Below are positions 52,338 to 62,193 of a DNA stretch of 64,000 nucleotides, one piece after another. Made by a program: the position numbers and the translations under genes. The stretch lies in NCBI GenBank assembly GCA_014730295.1, contig WJIN01000143.1:1-64000 (forward strand). Reading direction: 5' to 3'. Origin of the DNA: Promethearchaeota archaeon. Its GTDB lineage: Archaea; Asgardarchaeota; Lokiarchaeia; Sigynarchaeales; SOKP01. Below the pieces are notes generated by a model. The model saw only the letters and a program-made list of their open reading frames with translations. It was not told the DNA's origin and ran no database searches. The first letter of the stretch is position 1, and the number at the start of each line of letters is the position of its first letter.

Positions 52338-53834
52338 ATGGATTTTGATATTCATATTGAAAAAGTTGGAATTTTAAATGATATATTTGGTTTTTATAAA
52401 TATCTGATCAGTGAGAAAGGTTTGGAGAATCATGCGTTGTTGGAATCTTCTGCTAGAAATACTAATGAAACTCTCTTTAGCTTCATTGCATTAGAACCAG
52501 ATTTCATGCTTGAGATTAGAGATGATAACTTCAAAATTTATAATATAACCAGCGCAAGAGGAGAAGTAATTAAGGAATACTTAGAATCTAAAGATCCTAC
52601 AGATAAAAGTTTACAAAATCCCTTACCCTTCAAAGATAATGTCGAATATAAAATGAATGCTATAGATACGCTTAGTCATCTTACTCCTTATTCAGAGGTT
52701 CCATTTTCTGAAATATTTCCCAGAAATATATTCTATGGTGGTATGTTAGGATATATTGGATATGATGTGGTCGCACCTCATGTGGGGTATAAGCCAAATA
52801 GCGAATTCCCCGATATTCTTATGGGTCTTTTTACTAAAGTATTGGTTTATTCACATAATTCTAATACATTATTTATGATTGATAATAGTATTAGTGATTA
52901 TACTAAAAATAAAGATATTAGTTATCAGCTAACTCTATTCAACCGAAAAGAAAAAGGATCAAATAAAGAGATTACTTCAACAGACTTTGATGAAATTGAT
53001 GAATCTGATTTTAGATCTAATACGTCTCAATCAGCACACGCTCGAATGGTAGAGATTACAAAGAACCATATATTTTCGGGGGATATCATTCAAGCTGTAA
53101 TCTCCAGGAGATTATATACTAAAAGTGAAGTAGATCCAATGTCCATTTATGAGGTATTAAGGTGCCAAAATCCTTCTCAGTATATGTATAATATAAACTT
53201 TGATGATGTGAAAATTATTGGAAGCAGCCCAGAAGCGCTTATATCCAAAAATAAAGATATTTTGTCTACAGTCCCGATTGCCGGTACTATAAGAAGGGGG
53301 GAAACAAAAGAGGAGGATATTAAATTAGAAAAAGATTTATTAAATGATCCAAAAGAAAGGGCTGAACATATTATGTTGGTAGATTTAGCAAGAAATGATT
53401 TAGCTAAAGTTTCTTTCCCCGGTTCAGTTAACACATATGAATTGATGTCTATTCAAAAATATCAAAAAGTTCAGCATATTGTAAGTAAAATTCGAAGTAA
53501 AACCCCTTTAGATGGATATCAGGTATTAAAAAGTGTTTTTCCCGCTGGCACTCTTTCTGGGGCGCCAAAAAAACGTGCGATGGAAATTATCCAAGAACTA
53601 GAAACAGAATCGAGAGGTCCTTATGGAGGAGGTGTGGGATATTTTTCATTTAATGGAGATATGACATTTGCTATTGCTATTAGAACGCTATTTGGTAATA
53701 ATAATACTTATTTTGCTCAAGCAGGAGGTGGAATAGTTGCAGACAGCCAATCAGAATCCGAATTCAATGAAACATATAATAAGCTTTATAGTATTTTGAA
53801 ATCTATTAAAATTGCGGAGGCATTTTCCCAATGA
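52338..53834 (+). CDS. trpE: Anthranilate synthase component I
   Basis: TrpE makes anthranilate from chorismate with ammonia supplied by TrpG. Chorismate-family motifs are IPIAGTIRRG, DPKERAEHIMLVDLARNDL, FPAGTLSGAPKKRAMEIIQELE and GPYGGGVGYFSFNGDM. A feedback-type N-terminal LLESSARN fits the LLES motif where Trp binds. No Trp residue occurs in 498 residues. The gene is placed near the end of the operon, whereas bacterial operons usually start with trpE. Confidence 0.95.
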   Translation: MDFDIHIEKVGILNDIFGFYKYLISEKGLENHALLESSARNTNETLFSFIALEPDFMLEIRDDNFKIYNITSARGEVIKEYLESKDPTDKSLQNPLPFKDNVEYKMNAIDTLSHLTPYSEVPFSEIFPRNIFYGGMLGYIGYDVVAPHVGYKPNSEFPDILMGLFTKVLVYSHNSNTLFMIDNSISDYTKNKDISYQLTLFNRKEKGSNKEITSTDFDEIDESDFRSNTSQSAHARMVEITKNHIFSGDIIQAVISRRLYTKSEVDPMSIYEVLRCQNPSQYMYNINFDDVKIIGSSPEALISKNKDILSTVPIAGTIRRGETKEEDIKLEKDLLNDPKERAEHIMLVDLARNDLAKVSFPGSVNTYELMSIQKYQKVQHIVSKIRSKTPLDGYQVLKSVFPAGTLSGAPKKRAMEIIQELETESRGPYGGGVGYFSFNGDMTFAIAIRTLFGNNNTYFAQAGGGIVADSQSESEFNETYNKLYSILKSIKIAEAFSQ

Positions 53835-54448
53835 ATATTCTATTTATTAATAATTATGATAGTTTTATCTACAACTTAGTTGATTATATCTCCCAATTGA
53901 AACCGAAAGCCACTATAATTATAGAAAATAATAATATTGATTTAGATAAAATCGAAAAGATGGATATTAGTGTCATATTAATATCACCAGGACCAGGTCA
54001 TCCAAAATATGATACTGGAAATATAATCCCCATAATTAAAGAAACTTATTCAAGGATCCCAATTTTAGGTATATGTCTAGGTCATCAAGCAATTGTAGAA
54101 GCTTTTGGAGAATTAGAAAATCCAGATAAAAAGATTGAATATGTTGGAAAAGCTAAAGTTGGTCCTAAACATGGAAAAATTTCTAAAATCTTCCATGACC
54201 AAGAAAGAATCTTAATAGGTTTACCGAATCCCTTATTGGGTGTCCGATATCATTCCCTTGCAGCTAAATCAGATATTTTGCCGAGAGATTTAATAATTAC
54301 CGCAACTGCTGATGATGGAACTATAATGGGGATACGACATAAAAATTATTTTGTTGAGGGTATCCAATTTCATCCAGAATCTATTATGATGAAACCTCAT
54401 GGTAAAATAATTTTATCCAATTTCTTAAATCTCTGCTTTAAAACATAA
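53831..54448 (+). CDS. trpG: Anthranilate synthase component II (glutamine amidotransferase)
   Basis: TrpG releases ammonia from glutamine for TrpE. The nucleophile Cys82 is in GICLGHQAIVEAFG, and the His/Glu pair is in GIQFHPESIM. PGPGHPKYDTGN is the oxyanion-loop region. The start overlaps the trpE stop (ATGA) and GGAGG precedes it. At 205 residues it is a stand-alone domain. It is the last gene of the trp operon and contains no Trp. Confidence 0.95.
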   Translation: MNILFINNYDSFIYNLVDYISQLKPKATIIIENNNIDLDKIEKMDISVILISPGPGHPKYDTGNIIPIIKETYSRIPILGICLGHQAIVEAFGELENPDKKIEYVGKAKVGPKHGKISKIFHDQERILIGLPNPLLGVRYHSLAAKSDILPRDLIITATADDGTIMGIRHKNYFVEGIQFHPESIMMKPHGKIILSNFLNLCFKT

Positions 54449-54633
54449 TTTCTCCTTCTTTAAATAAGAATAATCACATTCTTTTAACCTTTATTTGGTT
54501 TTATTATGCGATCCTATAATTTCATTAATTTCTTTAATAGTAAACTGAAAATTTCTTAAAAAAACAAAAAATATTTTTTGTATCTAATATTGCAAAAAAT
54601 ATAAGATAATTCACGTGTCGCACTCTAAAAACG

Positions 54634-55467
54634 ATGCCTTATTTCCAAAACGAAGAGGGTTATAAGCTATATTACGAGGAATTTAACCCTCATTCGAGAC
54701 ATTGTACGGTGATATTACTCCACGGATTTGCATCTTCTGTTTCTTTTTTTAAAGAACAAATAAAAGTGTTAAAAGAATATTATCGCGTTATCTGTTTCGA
54801 TGCATTAGGGCACGGGCGCAGCGACCATCCAAAAGAACTAAATCTCTCAGTAAATATTCGGAATCAAATTATTCGAGATCTCGAAGGCTTGTTGGATTAT
54901 CTCAATATTGAAGGCCCTTACGGAATAGTAGGGCATTCCTTAGTCGGAGGGATGATAGCGCAACTCATATGTAAGAAACATTTGGAGGATGTGAAATTCC
55001 TTATCTTGCTCAACTCAGGATACATTAATACGGATAATGTTATTCGGAATATTTTCTATAATCTTTTGCCGTATATGGTGCGGATGAATTTTTTAGATGT
55101 CGTTAATAATTCTATTGGAAATATTTTGGATAAAACTACTCCATATATAGTACAAGCATTATCAAATTCTCTCTATAACGTGAAGATGTCAAGAGAAAAG
55201 CTATTAATGTATATAGAAGAGCAAATCTTTGGAATGATTAATGAGATAAAAGAATATGATCCTTCCTATATTAAATGTCCCACATTGATTATAGGCGGAC
55301 GACTAGACAATTTCGCGCCAGAACAAATGTCAGAAAGTTTGGCAAAGAAGATCCCGAATTCTCGTTTGGAAATAATAGATATGGCAGGTCATTTTGGTCC
55401 AGCTCAACGAAAAGAAACCTATAACGAGATTATTTGTGATTTTATTAGATCCATAAGAGAAAATTAA
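54634..55467 (+). CDS. Alpha/beta-hydrolase
   Basis: A 277-residue cytoplasmic alpha/beta-hydrolase. Oxyanion motif LLHGFASS is at about residues 29-36, the nucleophile elbow is GHSLVG near residue 107, the acid is probably Asp in GGRLDNFAP, and the His is in MAGHFGPAQR. The sequence fits esterase or acyl hydrolase groups, and no substrate is predictable. It stands about 185 bases after trpG and 34 bases before the MazG-like gene. Confidence 0.8.
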   Translation: MPYFQNEEGYKLYYEEFNPHSRHCTVILLHGFASSVSFFKEQIKVLKEYYRVICFDALGHGRSDHPKELNLSVNIRNQIIRDLEGLLDYLNIEGPYGIVGHSLVGGMIAQLICKKHLEDVKFLILLNSGYINTDNVIRNIFYNLLPYMVRMNFLDVVNNSIGNILDKTTPYIVQALSNSLYNVKMSREKLLMYIEEQIFGMINEIKEYDPSYIKCPTLIIGGRLDNFAPEQMSESLAKKIPNSRLEIIDMAGHFGPAQRKETYNEIICDFIRSIREN

Positions 55468-55501
55468 ATTTATTTTGGATTGTATTGTTTAATAGATCAT
55501 T

Positions 55502-55876
55502 ATGGATCCAGACACAAAGATCAATGATTCTGACACTCAAGTTTCCTTTTTTAAAACTACTGTGAAAAGATTTGTTGAAAAAAGAGGCTGGAAAAAATAT
55601 CATACTCCAAAAAATCTGATTCAAGCGATGGATATTGAATTGGCTGAACTATCAGAACTCTTTCTTTTTGTTGATTATGATATGAAAGATATCTTGAATA
55701 ATGAAGAACTATATAAGAATATCAAAGAGGAAGTAGCAGACATATTCATATATCTAATAAGCTTCGTAAATACATTAAATATCGACTTGTCTGAATCATT
55801 TGTGGAAAAGATGGAGAAAAATCGAAAGAAATATGATATAAAGGAATTTAATGATGGGCGATATTATAAAAAGTAG
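55502..55876 (+). CDS. MazG-like nucleotide pyrophosphohydrolase
   Basis: A 124-residue member of the all-alpha NTP pyrophosphatase superfamily, close to the dCTPase/RS21-C6 type. The signature is complete: FVEKRGWKKYHTPKNLIQAMDIELAELSELF, then KEEVADIFIYL, then EKMEKNRKKY. The E-x-x-E and E-x-x-D acids bind Mg2+. Such enzymes remove aberrant or excess (d)NTPs. It probably shares a transcript with the hydrolase upstream. Confidence 0.85.
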   Translation: MDPDTKINDSDTQVSFFKTTVKRFVEKRGWKKYHTPKNLIQAMDIELAELSELFLFVDYDMKDILNNEELYKNIKEEVADIFIYLISFVNTLNIDLSESFVEKMEKNRKKYDIKEFNDGRYYKK

Positions 55877-55973
55877 GGAAGTTCCTAACCACAATCACAT
55901 AGATATTAAATAATTATTCAGTTAATACTCTATTATTAATAGATTTTTAATTCTTACTGCAATTATTCTAAGT

Positions 55974-56951
55974 ATGGTTGTGGATAATATTGAAGATTTG
56001 ATTAGAAAACAGTTTGAGTATACCCTAAATAAAACAGATATATCCGAATTAGGGAAATTATACCGAGGGAAAGTTCGAGATAATTATATCTCGGATGATA
56101 AGCGAATTATTATCGCCTCTGATCGACTTTCTGCCTTTGATCGCGTCATTACCACAATTCCTTTCAAAGGTCAAATGTTGAACCAAGTATCTTCATTTTG
56201 GTTCGAAAAGACAAAAGATATTATAAAAAATCACCTCATCGAAGTTCCCGACCCAAACGTGTCTATCGTTCACCAATGTGAAACCATTCCAGTTGAAATA
56301 ATCGTGAGAGCATATTTAACCGGAACTGCGTGGAGAAATTACCAAAAAGGAAAGCCAACCTCGGGTATTATGCCTCCAAAAGGAATGAAAAAAAATGAAA
56401 AGTTAGAAGAAATTCTAGTGACACCATCAACAAAGGCCGAATCTGGCCATGATATCTACTTACCCGCGGACGAGATTATTGAAAAAGGTATGGTCGAAAG
56501 AGAAATATATAACCAAATGGAGGAAGCTGCGATTAAACTATTCAGATTTGGACAAGAATACTGTAAAAAGAATGGATTGATCCTAGTAGACACTAAATAT
56601 GAATTCGGTATAAAAAACGGGGAGCTTATGGTAATTGACGAGATTCATACTCAAGACTCCTCACGATTTTGGATTGAAAATACATATGAACAAAGATTCC
56701 AAAAAGATGAAGAACCTGATATTTTAGATAAGGAAATCTTTCGAGGTTGGTTAATGGAGACATATCCGGATATTTTCCCAAATATTAAACCTGAACAAGA
56801 TATTCCTCCAATCTCTGACGAGATAAAGATTGAATTAGCTAAAAGGTATATGAGAAGTTATGAGCGTATTACAGGACAAGAATTTTCTCCTGAGGTAGGA
56901 AATGTAGAAGAGAGAATAAAAACGAATCTTAAAAAACGGGATTATCTCTAA
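55974..56951 (+). CDS. purC: Phosphoribosylaminoimidazole-succinocarboxamide synthase
   Basis: PurC joins CAIR and aspartate in purine synthesis. Motifs: YRGKVRDNY, ASDRLSAFDRVI, PVEIIVRAYLTGTAWRNYQKG, TKAESGHD and LVDTKYEFG with IDEIHTQDSSRFW. The 325-residue length and RYMRSYERITGQ ending match the longer form seen in many archaea and fungi rather than the short 240-residue bacterial enzyme. It opens the purine gene cluster. The ATG at 55974 follows a T-rich leader without a clear Shine-Dalgarno site. Confidence 0.93.
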   Translation: MVVDNIEDLIRKQFEYTLNKTDISELGKLYRGKVRDNYISDDKRIIIASDRLSAFDRVITTIPFKGQMLNQVSSFWFEKTKDIIKNHLIEVPDPNVSIVHQCETIPVEIIVRAYLTGTAWRNYQKGKPTSGIMPPKGMKKNEKLEEILVTPSTKAESGHDIYLPADEIIEKGMVEREIYNQMEEAAIKLFRFGQEYCKKNGLILVDTKYEFGIKNGELMVIDEIHTQDSSRFWIENTYEQRFQKDEEPDILDKEIFRGWLMETYPDIFPNIKPEQDIPPISDEIKIELAKRYMRSYERITGQEFSPEVGNVEERIKTNLKKRDYL

Positions 56952-57002
56952 TCAACGAAAAAGCAAAAATTATATTAGTTACCAAATTGTAATTTTTTAA
57001 TA

Positions 57003-57221
57003 ATGATAATTGAAACTATTCTCCTAGCAATCGCAATTCTTTCGACAACTGTGGGATTTTTCTATCTAATAATCAATTTTCGAAAAATCAATGCACAAAA
57101 AGTTGAAGAGACGGAAGAGGATGAATTACCTCACGATATTTCACGGGCATTTGGATTTGTGCTTCTTGCATTTCTCTTTCTTACACTATTAAGCATTTTT
57201 ATCGCCCTTAGATATATCTAA
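57003..57221 (+). CDS. Small two-helix membrane protein
   Basis: A 72-residue protein with two membrane segments (IETILLAIAILSTTVGFFYLII and AFGFVLLAFLFLTLLSIFIAL) joined by an acidic loop (EETEEDELPHD). It lies between purC and purS on the same strand but has no evident link to purines. Function unknown. Confidence 0.55.
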   Translation: MIIETILLAIAILSTTVGFFYLIINFRKINAQKVEETEEDELPHDISRAFGFVLLAFLFLTLLSIFIALRYI

Positions 57222-57371
57222 ACAAATTCAATACTCAAAAATAGTATTATTTTTAAGTATTATTGTTTTCAAGAATTAAGAAAACTCAATTTCGGCTGTA
57301 TTTATCCGTAAGAATTATTTTTAAGTTAATAGGAATTATTTTAAATATAAACGCCTTTTTTTTCATAAAAA

Positions 57372-57653
57372 ATGGGATTAGAAGAATTAAAAGATTTTGT
57401 AGTAGAAGTAGTTTTAACTAATAAGCAAAAAGCTCGTGACCCTACTGGGGAAACAATCCAAAGAGATCTCTTAGCCAAAAAGGGATATTCTATGATATCG
57501 AATGTGAGGAGTGGGCAGTATCTAAAAATAACACTTGAAGCAAGAGATAGAAATAAAGCGGAGGAAATAGTGGTTCAGATGTGTAATGAATTACGGATTT
57601 TCAATCCTGTCACCCAAGATCTTCATATACTAAATGTAATTGAACAAAGTTAA
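57372..57653 (+). CDS. purS: Phosphoribosylformylglycinamidine synthase subunit PurS
   Basis: PurS links PurQ and PurL so that ammonia passes between them. The small fold is clear: VEVVLTNKQKARDPTGETIQRDLLAKKGY and the ending MCNELRIFNPVTQDLHILNV. Length is 93 residues. It is followed six bases later by purQ and then purL, the usual archaeal and Gram-positive arrangement. Confidence 0.93.
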   Translation: MGLEELKDFVVEVVLTNKQKARDPTGETIQRDLLAKKGYSMISNVRSGQYLKITLEARDRNKAEEIVVQMCNELRIFNPVTQDLHILNVIEQS

Positions 57654-57659
57654 ATTAAA

Positions 57660-58370
57660 ATGAGTATTAAAGTAGCTGTTATTCAATTTCCAGGCTCCAA
57701 TTGTGACTTAGATACGCTCCATGTTTTAAATGATGTTATAAATGTAGAAGCGGAGCTCATATGGCATAACGAATTTGTCGGCTCTAAATTTGATGCGGCT
57801 GTTCTTCCAGGAGGATTTTCCTTTGGAGATTATTTACGCTCGGGAATAATAGCCGCCCATAGCCCCGCGATTGATGAGGCTAAAAAGATGCTTAAGAATA
57901 ACAAACCGATCCTCGGGATTTGCAATGGTTTTCAAATACTCACTGAAGCTCAAATGCTCCCAGGGGCCCTACTAAAAAATGATTCGCTGAAATTTATCTG
58001 TAAATGGGTAAATATTAGAGTCGAAAACACTCACACAGCCTTTACAAATCAAATGAAGGAAGGACAAGTCTTAGATATCCCAATCGCTCACGGAGAGGGA
58101 CGATATTTTACAGATAAGCTTAGGGAACTAAAAGAAAATGAACAAATTATTTTTCGATATTCAGATCTACAAGGAAGCGTGGGAGATGGTTCAAATCCAA
58201 ATGGTTCGTTAGATAATATCGCGGGTGTATGCGATCTGGAGAGAAGATGTCTTGGACTAATGCCGCATCCAGAACGTGCTTCGGAAGGGATTATTAGTCC
58301 AAAGAATACCACCCATGGCAAATTATTTTTTCAATCTATGATACAATTCATAAAATCGGGGGAGATATAG
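57660..58370 (+). CDS. purQ: Phosphoribosylformylglycinamidine synthase subunit PurQ
   Basis: Class I glutamine amidotransferase supplying ammonia to Pur[17 protein letters not shown], nucleophile Cys in [19 protein letters not shown] and [11 protein letters not shown] (catalytic His and Glu) are all intact. At 236 residues the length is normal. Its stop is directly followed by the purL ATG. Confidence 0.95.
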   Translation: MSIKVAVIQFPGSNCDLDTLHVLNDVINVEAELIWHNEFVGSKFDAAVLPGGFSFGDYLRSGIIAAHSPAIDEAKKMLKNNKPILGICNGFQILTEAQMLPGALLKNDSLKFICKWVNIRVENTHTAFTNQMKEGQVLDIPIAHGEGRYFTDKLRELKENEQIIFRYSDLQGSVGDGSNPNGSLDNIAGVCDLERRCLGLMPHPERASEGIISPKNTTHGKLFFQSMIQFIKSGEI

Positions 58371-60617
58371 ATGACAAAGGTTAACATGGGAGAAGATGAA
58401 TTGGAAGTGGACTTAACTGAAGATGAGATCAAATATATTAATGAGAATCTAGAGCATCAGCCTTCTATCACGGAATTAGGAATGTTTGATGTTATGTGGT
58501 CGGAACATTGCTCCTATAAATCTTCACGACCAAAGCTAAAACTTTTTGAAGATGCCGAAAAAAATTATGACTATGTGTTAGCGGGACCCGGACAAGATGC
58601 GGGAGTTATAGATATCGGAGATGGATATTGTTTAGCATTTCGAATTGAATCGCACAATCACCCCTCTGCAATAGAACCTTACCACGGAGCGGCAACTGGA
58701 ATCGGAGGGATTATAAGAGATATTTTATGTATGGGAGTTCGTCCCATCGCATTATTAGATCCATTACGGTTTGGTCCCCTCAAAGATGACCCACATTCGC
58801 AGTGGTTGTTTAAATATGTGGTAAAAGGTATTGCGGATTATGGAAATTGTACTGGTATTCCCACAATTGGGGGAGAAGTCGAGTTTGATAAAAGTTTTAG
58901 GAATAATTGTTTAGTTAATGTTGCGTGTATCGGATTGGGTACTATAAAGGATTTTGAACATGCTCCAAGCAGAGCATATAATCCTGGAGATTATATCGTA
59001 CTTATGGGAGGATCAACGGGAAGAGATGGCATCCATGGAGTTACTTTCGCATCTCGGACATTAACCGAACAATCGGAAGAAGATAGACCAGCAGTACAGA
59101 TTGGTGATCCCTTCACTAAGAAACTTATCATCGAAGCCACCTTAGAAGCAATTAATACGGGGTATGTGAGAGGATTAAAAGATCTTGGAGGAGGAGGATT
59201 ATCTTGTGCCTTAAGCGAACTGACAGGAGATGGTGGAACTGGTGCGAATGTGGATATGAAAAAAATATTTACCAGAGAACCGGGAATGAATTCATTCGAA
59301 ATTATGCTTTCTGAATCACAAGAGAGAATGGCATTCATTGTGAAACCAGACGGTCTAGATGAGATTTTGAGAATTTTTAGAAAATATGAAATGGCACATG
59401 CCGTCATTGGAAGGACAGACGATTCTAAAGTGCTTAAAGTATATGATGATGAGAATTTAGTGGTTAGCCTTCCAGCAACTGCATTATCAGAATCTCCTAT
59501 GAAAGAACGTGAGGAAAAGCGACCTGATTACCTAGATGATCTTATTGCTCAACAAACACCGCAAACCGATCTTTCTCATAAAGAAATTCTTTACACACTC
59601 ATAGCCTCGGAAAATATCTGCAATAAAGAATGGATTTATCGCCAGTATGACCATGAGGTTGGTATTCGTTCGGTCGTGAAATGCGGACGCGGTGATTCGG
59701 GAGTATTAAGAATAATGGATGAGGATAAATTCATCGCAACGAGCGTTGGATCAAATTCTAAGCATTGTTATCTCGACCCATATAACGGCGCTAAAGGAAA
59801 TCTAGTGGAAGTTTGTGGCAATGTTATCTCGAACGGAGCGAAACCCATGGCAATGGTTAATTGTTGTAATTTTGGAAATCCTGAAAAACCCGAATCCTAT
59901 TGGTATTTTTCCAAGTCGGTTGAAGGAATGGCAGATTTCTGCAAGGCACTTAGAATTCCGGTTGTCGGAGGAAATGTCTCGTTTTATAATGAAGATGAAG
60001 TGACCAAGACCGCAATTAAACCCACCCCTCAAATCATGATCGTTGGATTGATTGAAGGCGTGGAAAACATCATCACGATGCCCTTCAAGAAACCCGGGAA
60101 TGCGATTGTATTAATTGGGGAAACAGGCGCAGAACTCGGGGGTTCTGAATACCATTCCGTTATCCATAAAATAGAAGGGGGGAATCCGCCGAAAGTCGAT
60201 GAGAAGCGAGTTAAAAATACATGGGAACTATTTGATTTACTCTATGAAAGGAAGATGGTTAAAGCTAATCACGACATTAATAAAGGTGGATTTATAGTTA
60301 CTATTGCTGAGATGTGTTTTGAAACTCAATATGGTGCTACCTTGCATCTCGATATCTTAACCAAAGAAAATTTGAATGAACACGAATTACTATACAGTGA
60401 GAGTGTAGGAAGATTCATCATCGAGGTAGATCCAAATAATTTGGACAAACTTCAATCTTTAGCTAATAATTTAGAGGTTCCAATGTCTCTCTTGGGACAC
60501 ATTACAACAGAACCGAAAATAAAAATCGCGGGTTTATCATCCGGAGAAATCATACTCGACATTAAAGAAATGAAAGAAAAATACGATTCGACTATCCCAA
60601 ATTTAATGGAAATTTAA
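58371..60617 (+). CDS. purL: Phosphoribosylformylglycinamidine synthase subunit PurL
   Basis: PurL converts FGAR to FGAM with ATP. This is the small, 748-residue form that needs PurS and PurQ. VMWSEHCSYKSSRPKL carries the catalytic His, IESHNHPSAIEPYHGAATGIGG binds metal, and DLGGGGLSCALSEL and KANHDINKGGFIVTIAEM mark the two repeated halves. GGGGGAGAT about four bases upstream of the ATG is a strong ribosome site. It overlaps nothing and is followed by purF after 22 bases. Confidence 0.95.
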   Translation: MTKVNMGEDELEVDLTEDEIKYINENLEHQPSITELGMFDVMWSEHCSYKSSRPKLKLFEDAEKNYDYVLAGPGQDAGVIDIGDGYCLAFRIESHNHPSAIEPYHGAATGIGGIIRDILCMGVRPIALLDPLRFGPLKDDPHSQWLFKYVVKGIADYGNCTGIPTIGGEVEFDKSFRNNCLVNVACIGLGTIKDFEHAPSRAYNPGDYIVLMGGSTGRDGIHGVTFASRTLTEQSEEDRPAVQIGDPFTKKLIIEATLEAINTGYVRGLKDLGGGGLSCALSELTGDGGTGANVDMKKIFTREPGMNSFEIMLSESQERMAFIVKPDGLDEILRIFRKYEMAHAVIGRTDDSKVLKVYDDENLVVSLPATALSESPMKEREEKRPDYLDDLIAQQTPQTDLSHKEILYTLIASENICNKEWIYRQYDHEVGIRSVVKCGRGDSGVLRIMDEDKFIATSVGSNSKHCYLDPYNGAKGNLVEVCGNVISNGAKPMAMVNCCNFGNPEKPESYWYFSKSVEGMADFCKALRIPVVGGNVSFYNEDEVTKTAIKPTPQIMIVGLIEGVENIITMPFKKPGNAIVLIGETGAELGGSEYHSVIHKIEGGNPPKVDEKRVKNTWELFDLLYERKMVKANHDINKGGFIVTIAEMCFETQYGATLHLDILTKENLNEHELLYSESVGRFIIEVDPNNLDKLQSLANNLEVPMSLLGHITTEPKIKIAGLSSGEIILDIKEMKEKYDSTIPNLMEI

Positions 60618-60639
60618 TATTAAACACATATCGTTTAAT

Positions 60640-62073
60640 ATGTCGAATAAAATCAAAGGAATAAATGAACATTGTGGTATTTTTGCCATAAGTTGCAACG
60701 ATTTTAGTTATTCTGTTCCAAGTTTAATATATAGCGGACTTATGGCACTCCAACATCGAGGGCAAATTTTTGCGGGGCTTTCCGTGAGTAATTGCTCGGG
60801 AACTCTCACTACATATAAAGATAGAGGTATGGTCTCAAAAGTTCTTACTCCATCTGTGCTTAAAACTATTTATGGCAATGTGGGTATTGGGCATGTGTGC
60901 TATGGGGAAGGAGATTTTTTAAAGATTGAAGAAGCTCAACCGTATCATTATCAATCTGATGAATTAGAATTTTCTATCTCGATGAATGGGAAGCTGACAA
61001 ATTATGAACAAATAAAAAGTCAATTAGAAAATATGGGACGTATTATCACCGGAGATAGGGATATTGAGTTAGTCGCAATGCTCATCTCCTCCTTGTTTTC
61101 CTTTAACGGGAACTTTTTAGATACTTTAAAAAAAACCTTTTCAATTATAGAAGGAGGATATTCCGTATCCATCTTGGCAAAATCAGGCGAATTATACATT
61201 CTTAGAGATAGTAGTGGGATAAAGCCTCTGTGCTATGGGGAAATTTCGAGAGATGGGAAGACATTTCATATTTTTGCCTCAGAGAGTAGTGCCTTAGATG
61301 TGATTGGGGCCAAATTAGTAAGAGACGTGAGACCAGGGGAGATAATAAAGATAGATCCCGTAAAGGGGATGAAAACTGGTATGTTTGCTGATTCTAAGGG
61401 TGGTTCATTATGTGTGTTTGAGTACATCTATTTTGCTCGACCAGATTCTATTATAGAAAATAAATCTGTATTTGATATAAGATATAATCTCGGCAGAGCA
61501 TTAGCCAAAAAAGATCCAATCAATTCGAAGGATGCCATAGTCGTGCCAGTTCCAGACTCAGGTAGAAGCGCTGCGATGGGCTATGCTTGGGAATCGGGAA
61601 TATCTTATCAAGAAGGTTTGATTAAGAACCGATATGTATGGCAATTGAAAGTTGACGATATTAAAGAAAAATTAAACCCCATTAGTCCCATTGTGAAAGG
61701 TAAAAATATAATCCTCGTGGATGATTCCATTATTTCCGGGCAAACGATGAAAAGGATCATAAGCATGCTTAAGAATGCTGGAGCAAAGCAGATTCACGTG
61801 AGAATTAGTGCCCCGGTCGTCACTGAGAGTTGTCAATTTAACCAGAATCTTTCCAATAAAGATTTATTGATTGGTTATAGATCAATAGCGGAAGGTCATA
61901 CAGAAATCATCGAAAATATCAGAGACTACATCAATGCTGATTCATTAAACTTTCTCAGTGTGAATGAGCTAGTCAAAGTTATTGATGTAAAGGATACTAG
62001 TCTATGTCTTAGGTGTTTTCAGCCAGTAATTAAGGGCCATAAAGAAAGACTTGTACCTACACTTCACCAATAA
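60640..62073 (+). CDS. purF: Amidophosphoribosyltransferase PurF (divergent glutaminase site)
   Basis: PurF starts purine synthesis, making phosphoribosylamine from PRPP and glutamine. Cys12 in HCGIFAI is the nucleophile after an 11-residue propeptide. The PRPP loop ILVDDSIISGQTMK and PVPDSGRSAAMGYAWESGI with LIKNRYVWQL are clear. Differences from typical PurF: GIGHVCYG has Cys87 where the glutamine-binding Arg is expected, MNGKL replaces HNGNL, and the PxxxPCFYG motif reads ESCQFNQ. Length of 477 residues is normal. The ammonia-using half seems intact; glutaminase activity is less certain. Confidence 0.9.
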   Translation: MSNKIKGINEHCGIFAISCNDFSYSVPSLIYSGLMALQHRGQIFAGLSVSNCSGTLTTYKDRGMVSKVLTPSVLKTIYGNVGIGHVCYGEGDFLKIEEAQPYHYQSDELEFSISMNGKLTNYEQIKSQLENMGRIITGDRDIELVAMLISSLFSFNGNFLDTLKKTFSIIEGGYSVSILAKSGELYILRDSSGIKPLCYGEISRDGKTFHIFASESSALDVIGAKLVRDVRPGEIIKIDPVKGMKTGMFADSKGGSLCVFEYIYFARPDSIIENKSVFDIRYNLGRALAKKDPINSKDAIVVPVPDSGRSAAMGYAWESGISYQEGLIKNRYVWQLKVDDIKEKLNPISPIVKGKNIILVDDSIISGQTMKRIISMLKNAGAKQIHVRISAPVVTESCQFNQNLSNKDLLIGYRSIAEGHTEIIENIRDYINADSLNFLSVNELVKVIDVKDTSLCLRCFQPVIKGHKERLVPTLHQ

Positions 62074-62193
62074 GAAGGATATAAACAATTTATAGGAACA
62101 AAAGTTAAATATTCAGCAATATTTCATAATGTAGGATTTTGGATATTAATTAATAATAATTGAGAAAAATTAAAACAGAGGAAATTAGGAAAT

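Noticed and set aside
58991..59407. 138-codon minus-strand ORF inside purL
   Set aside because: It is an antisense shadow of conserved PurL codons and has no recognisable protein features.
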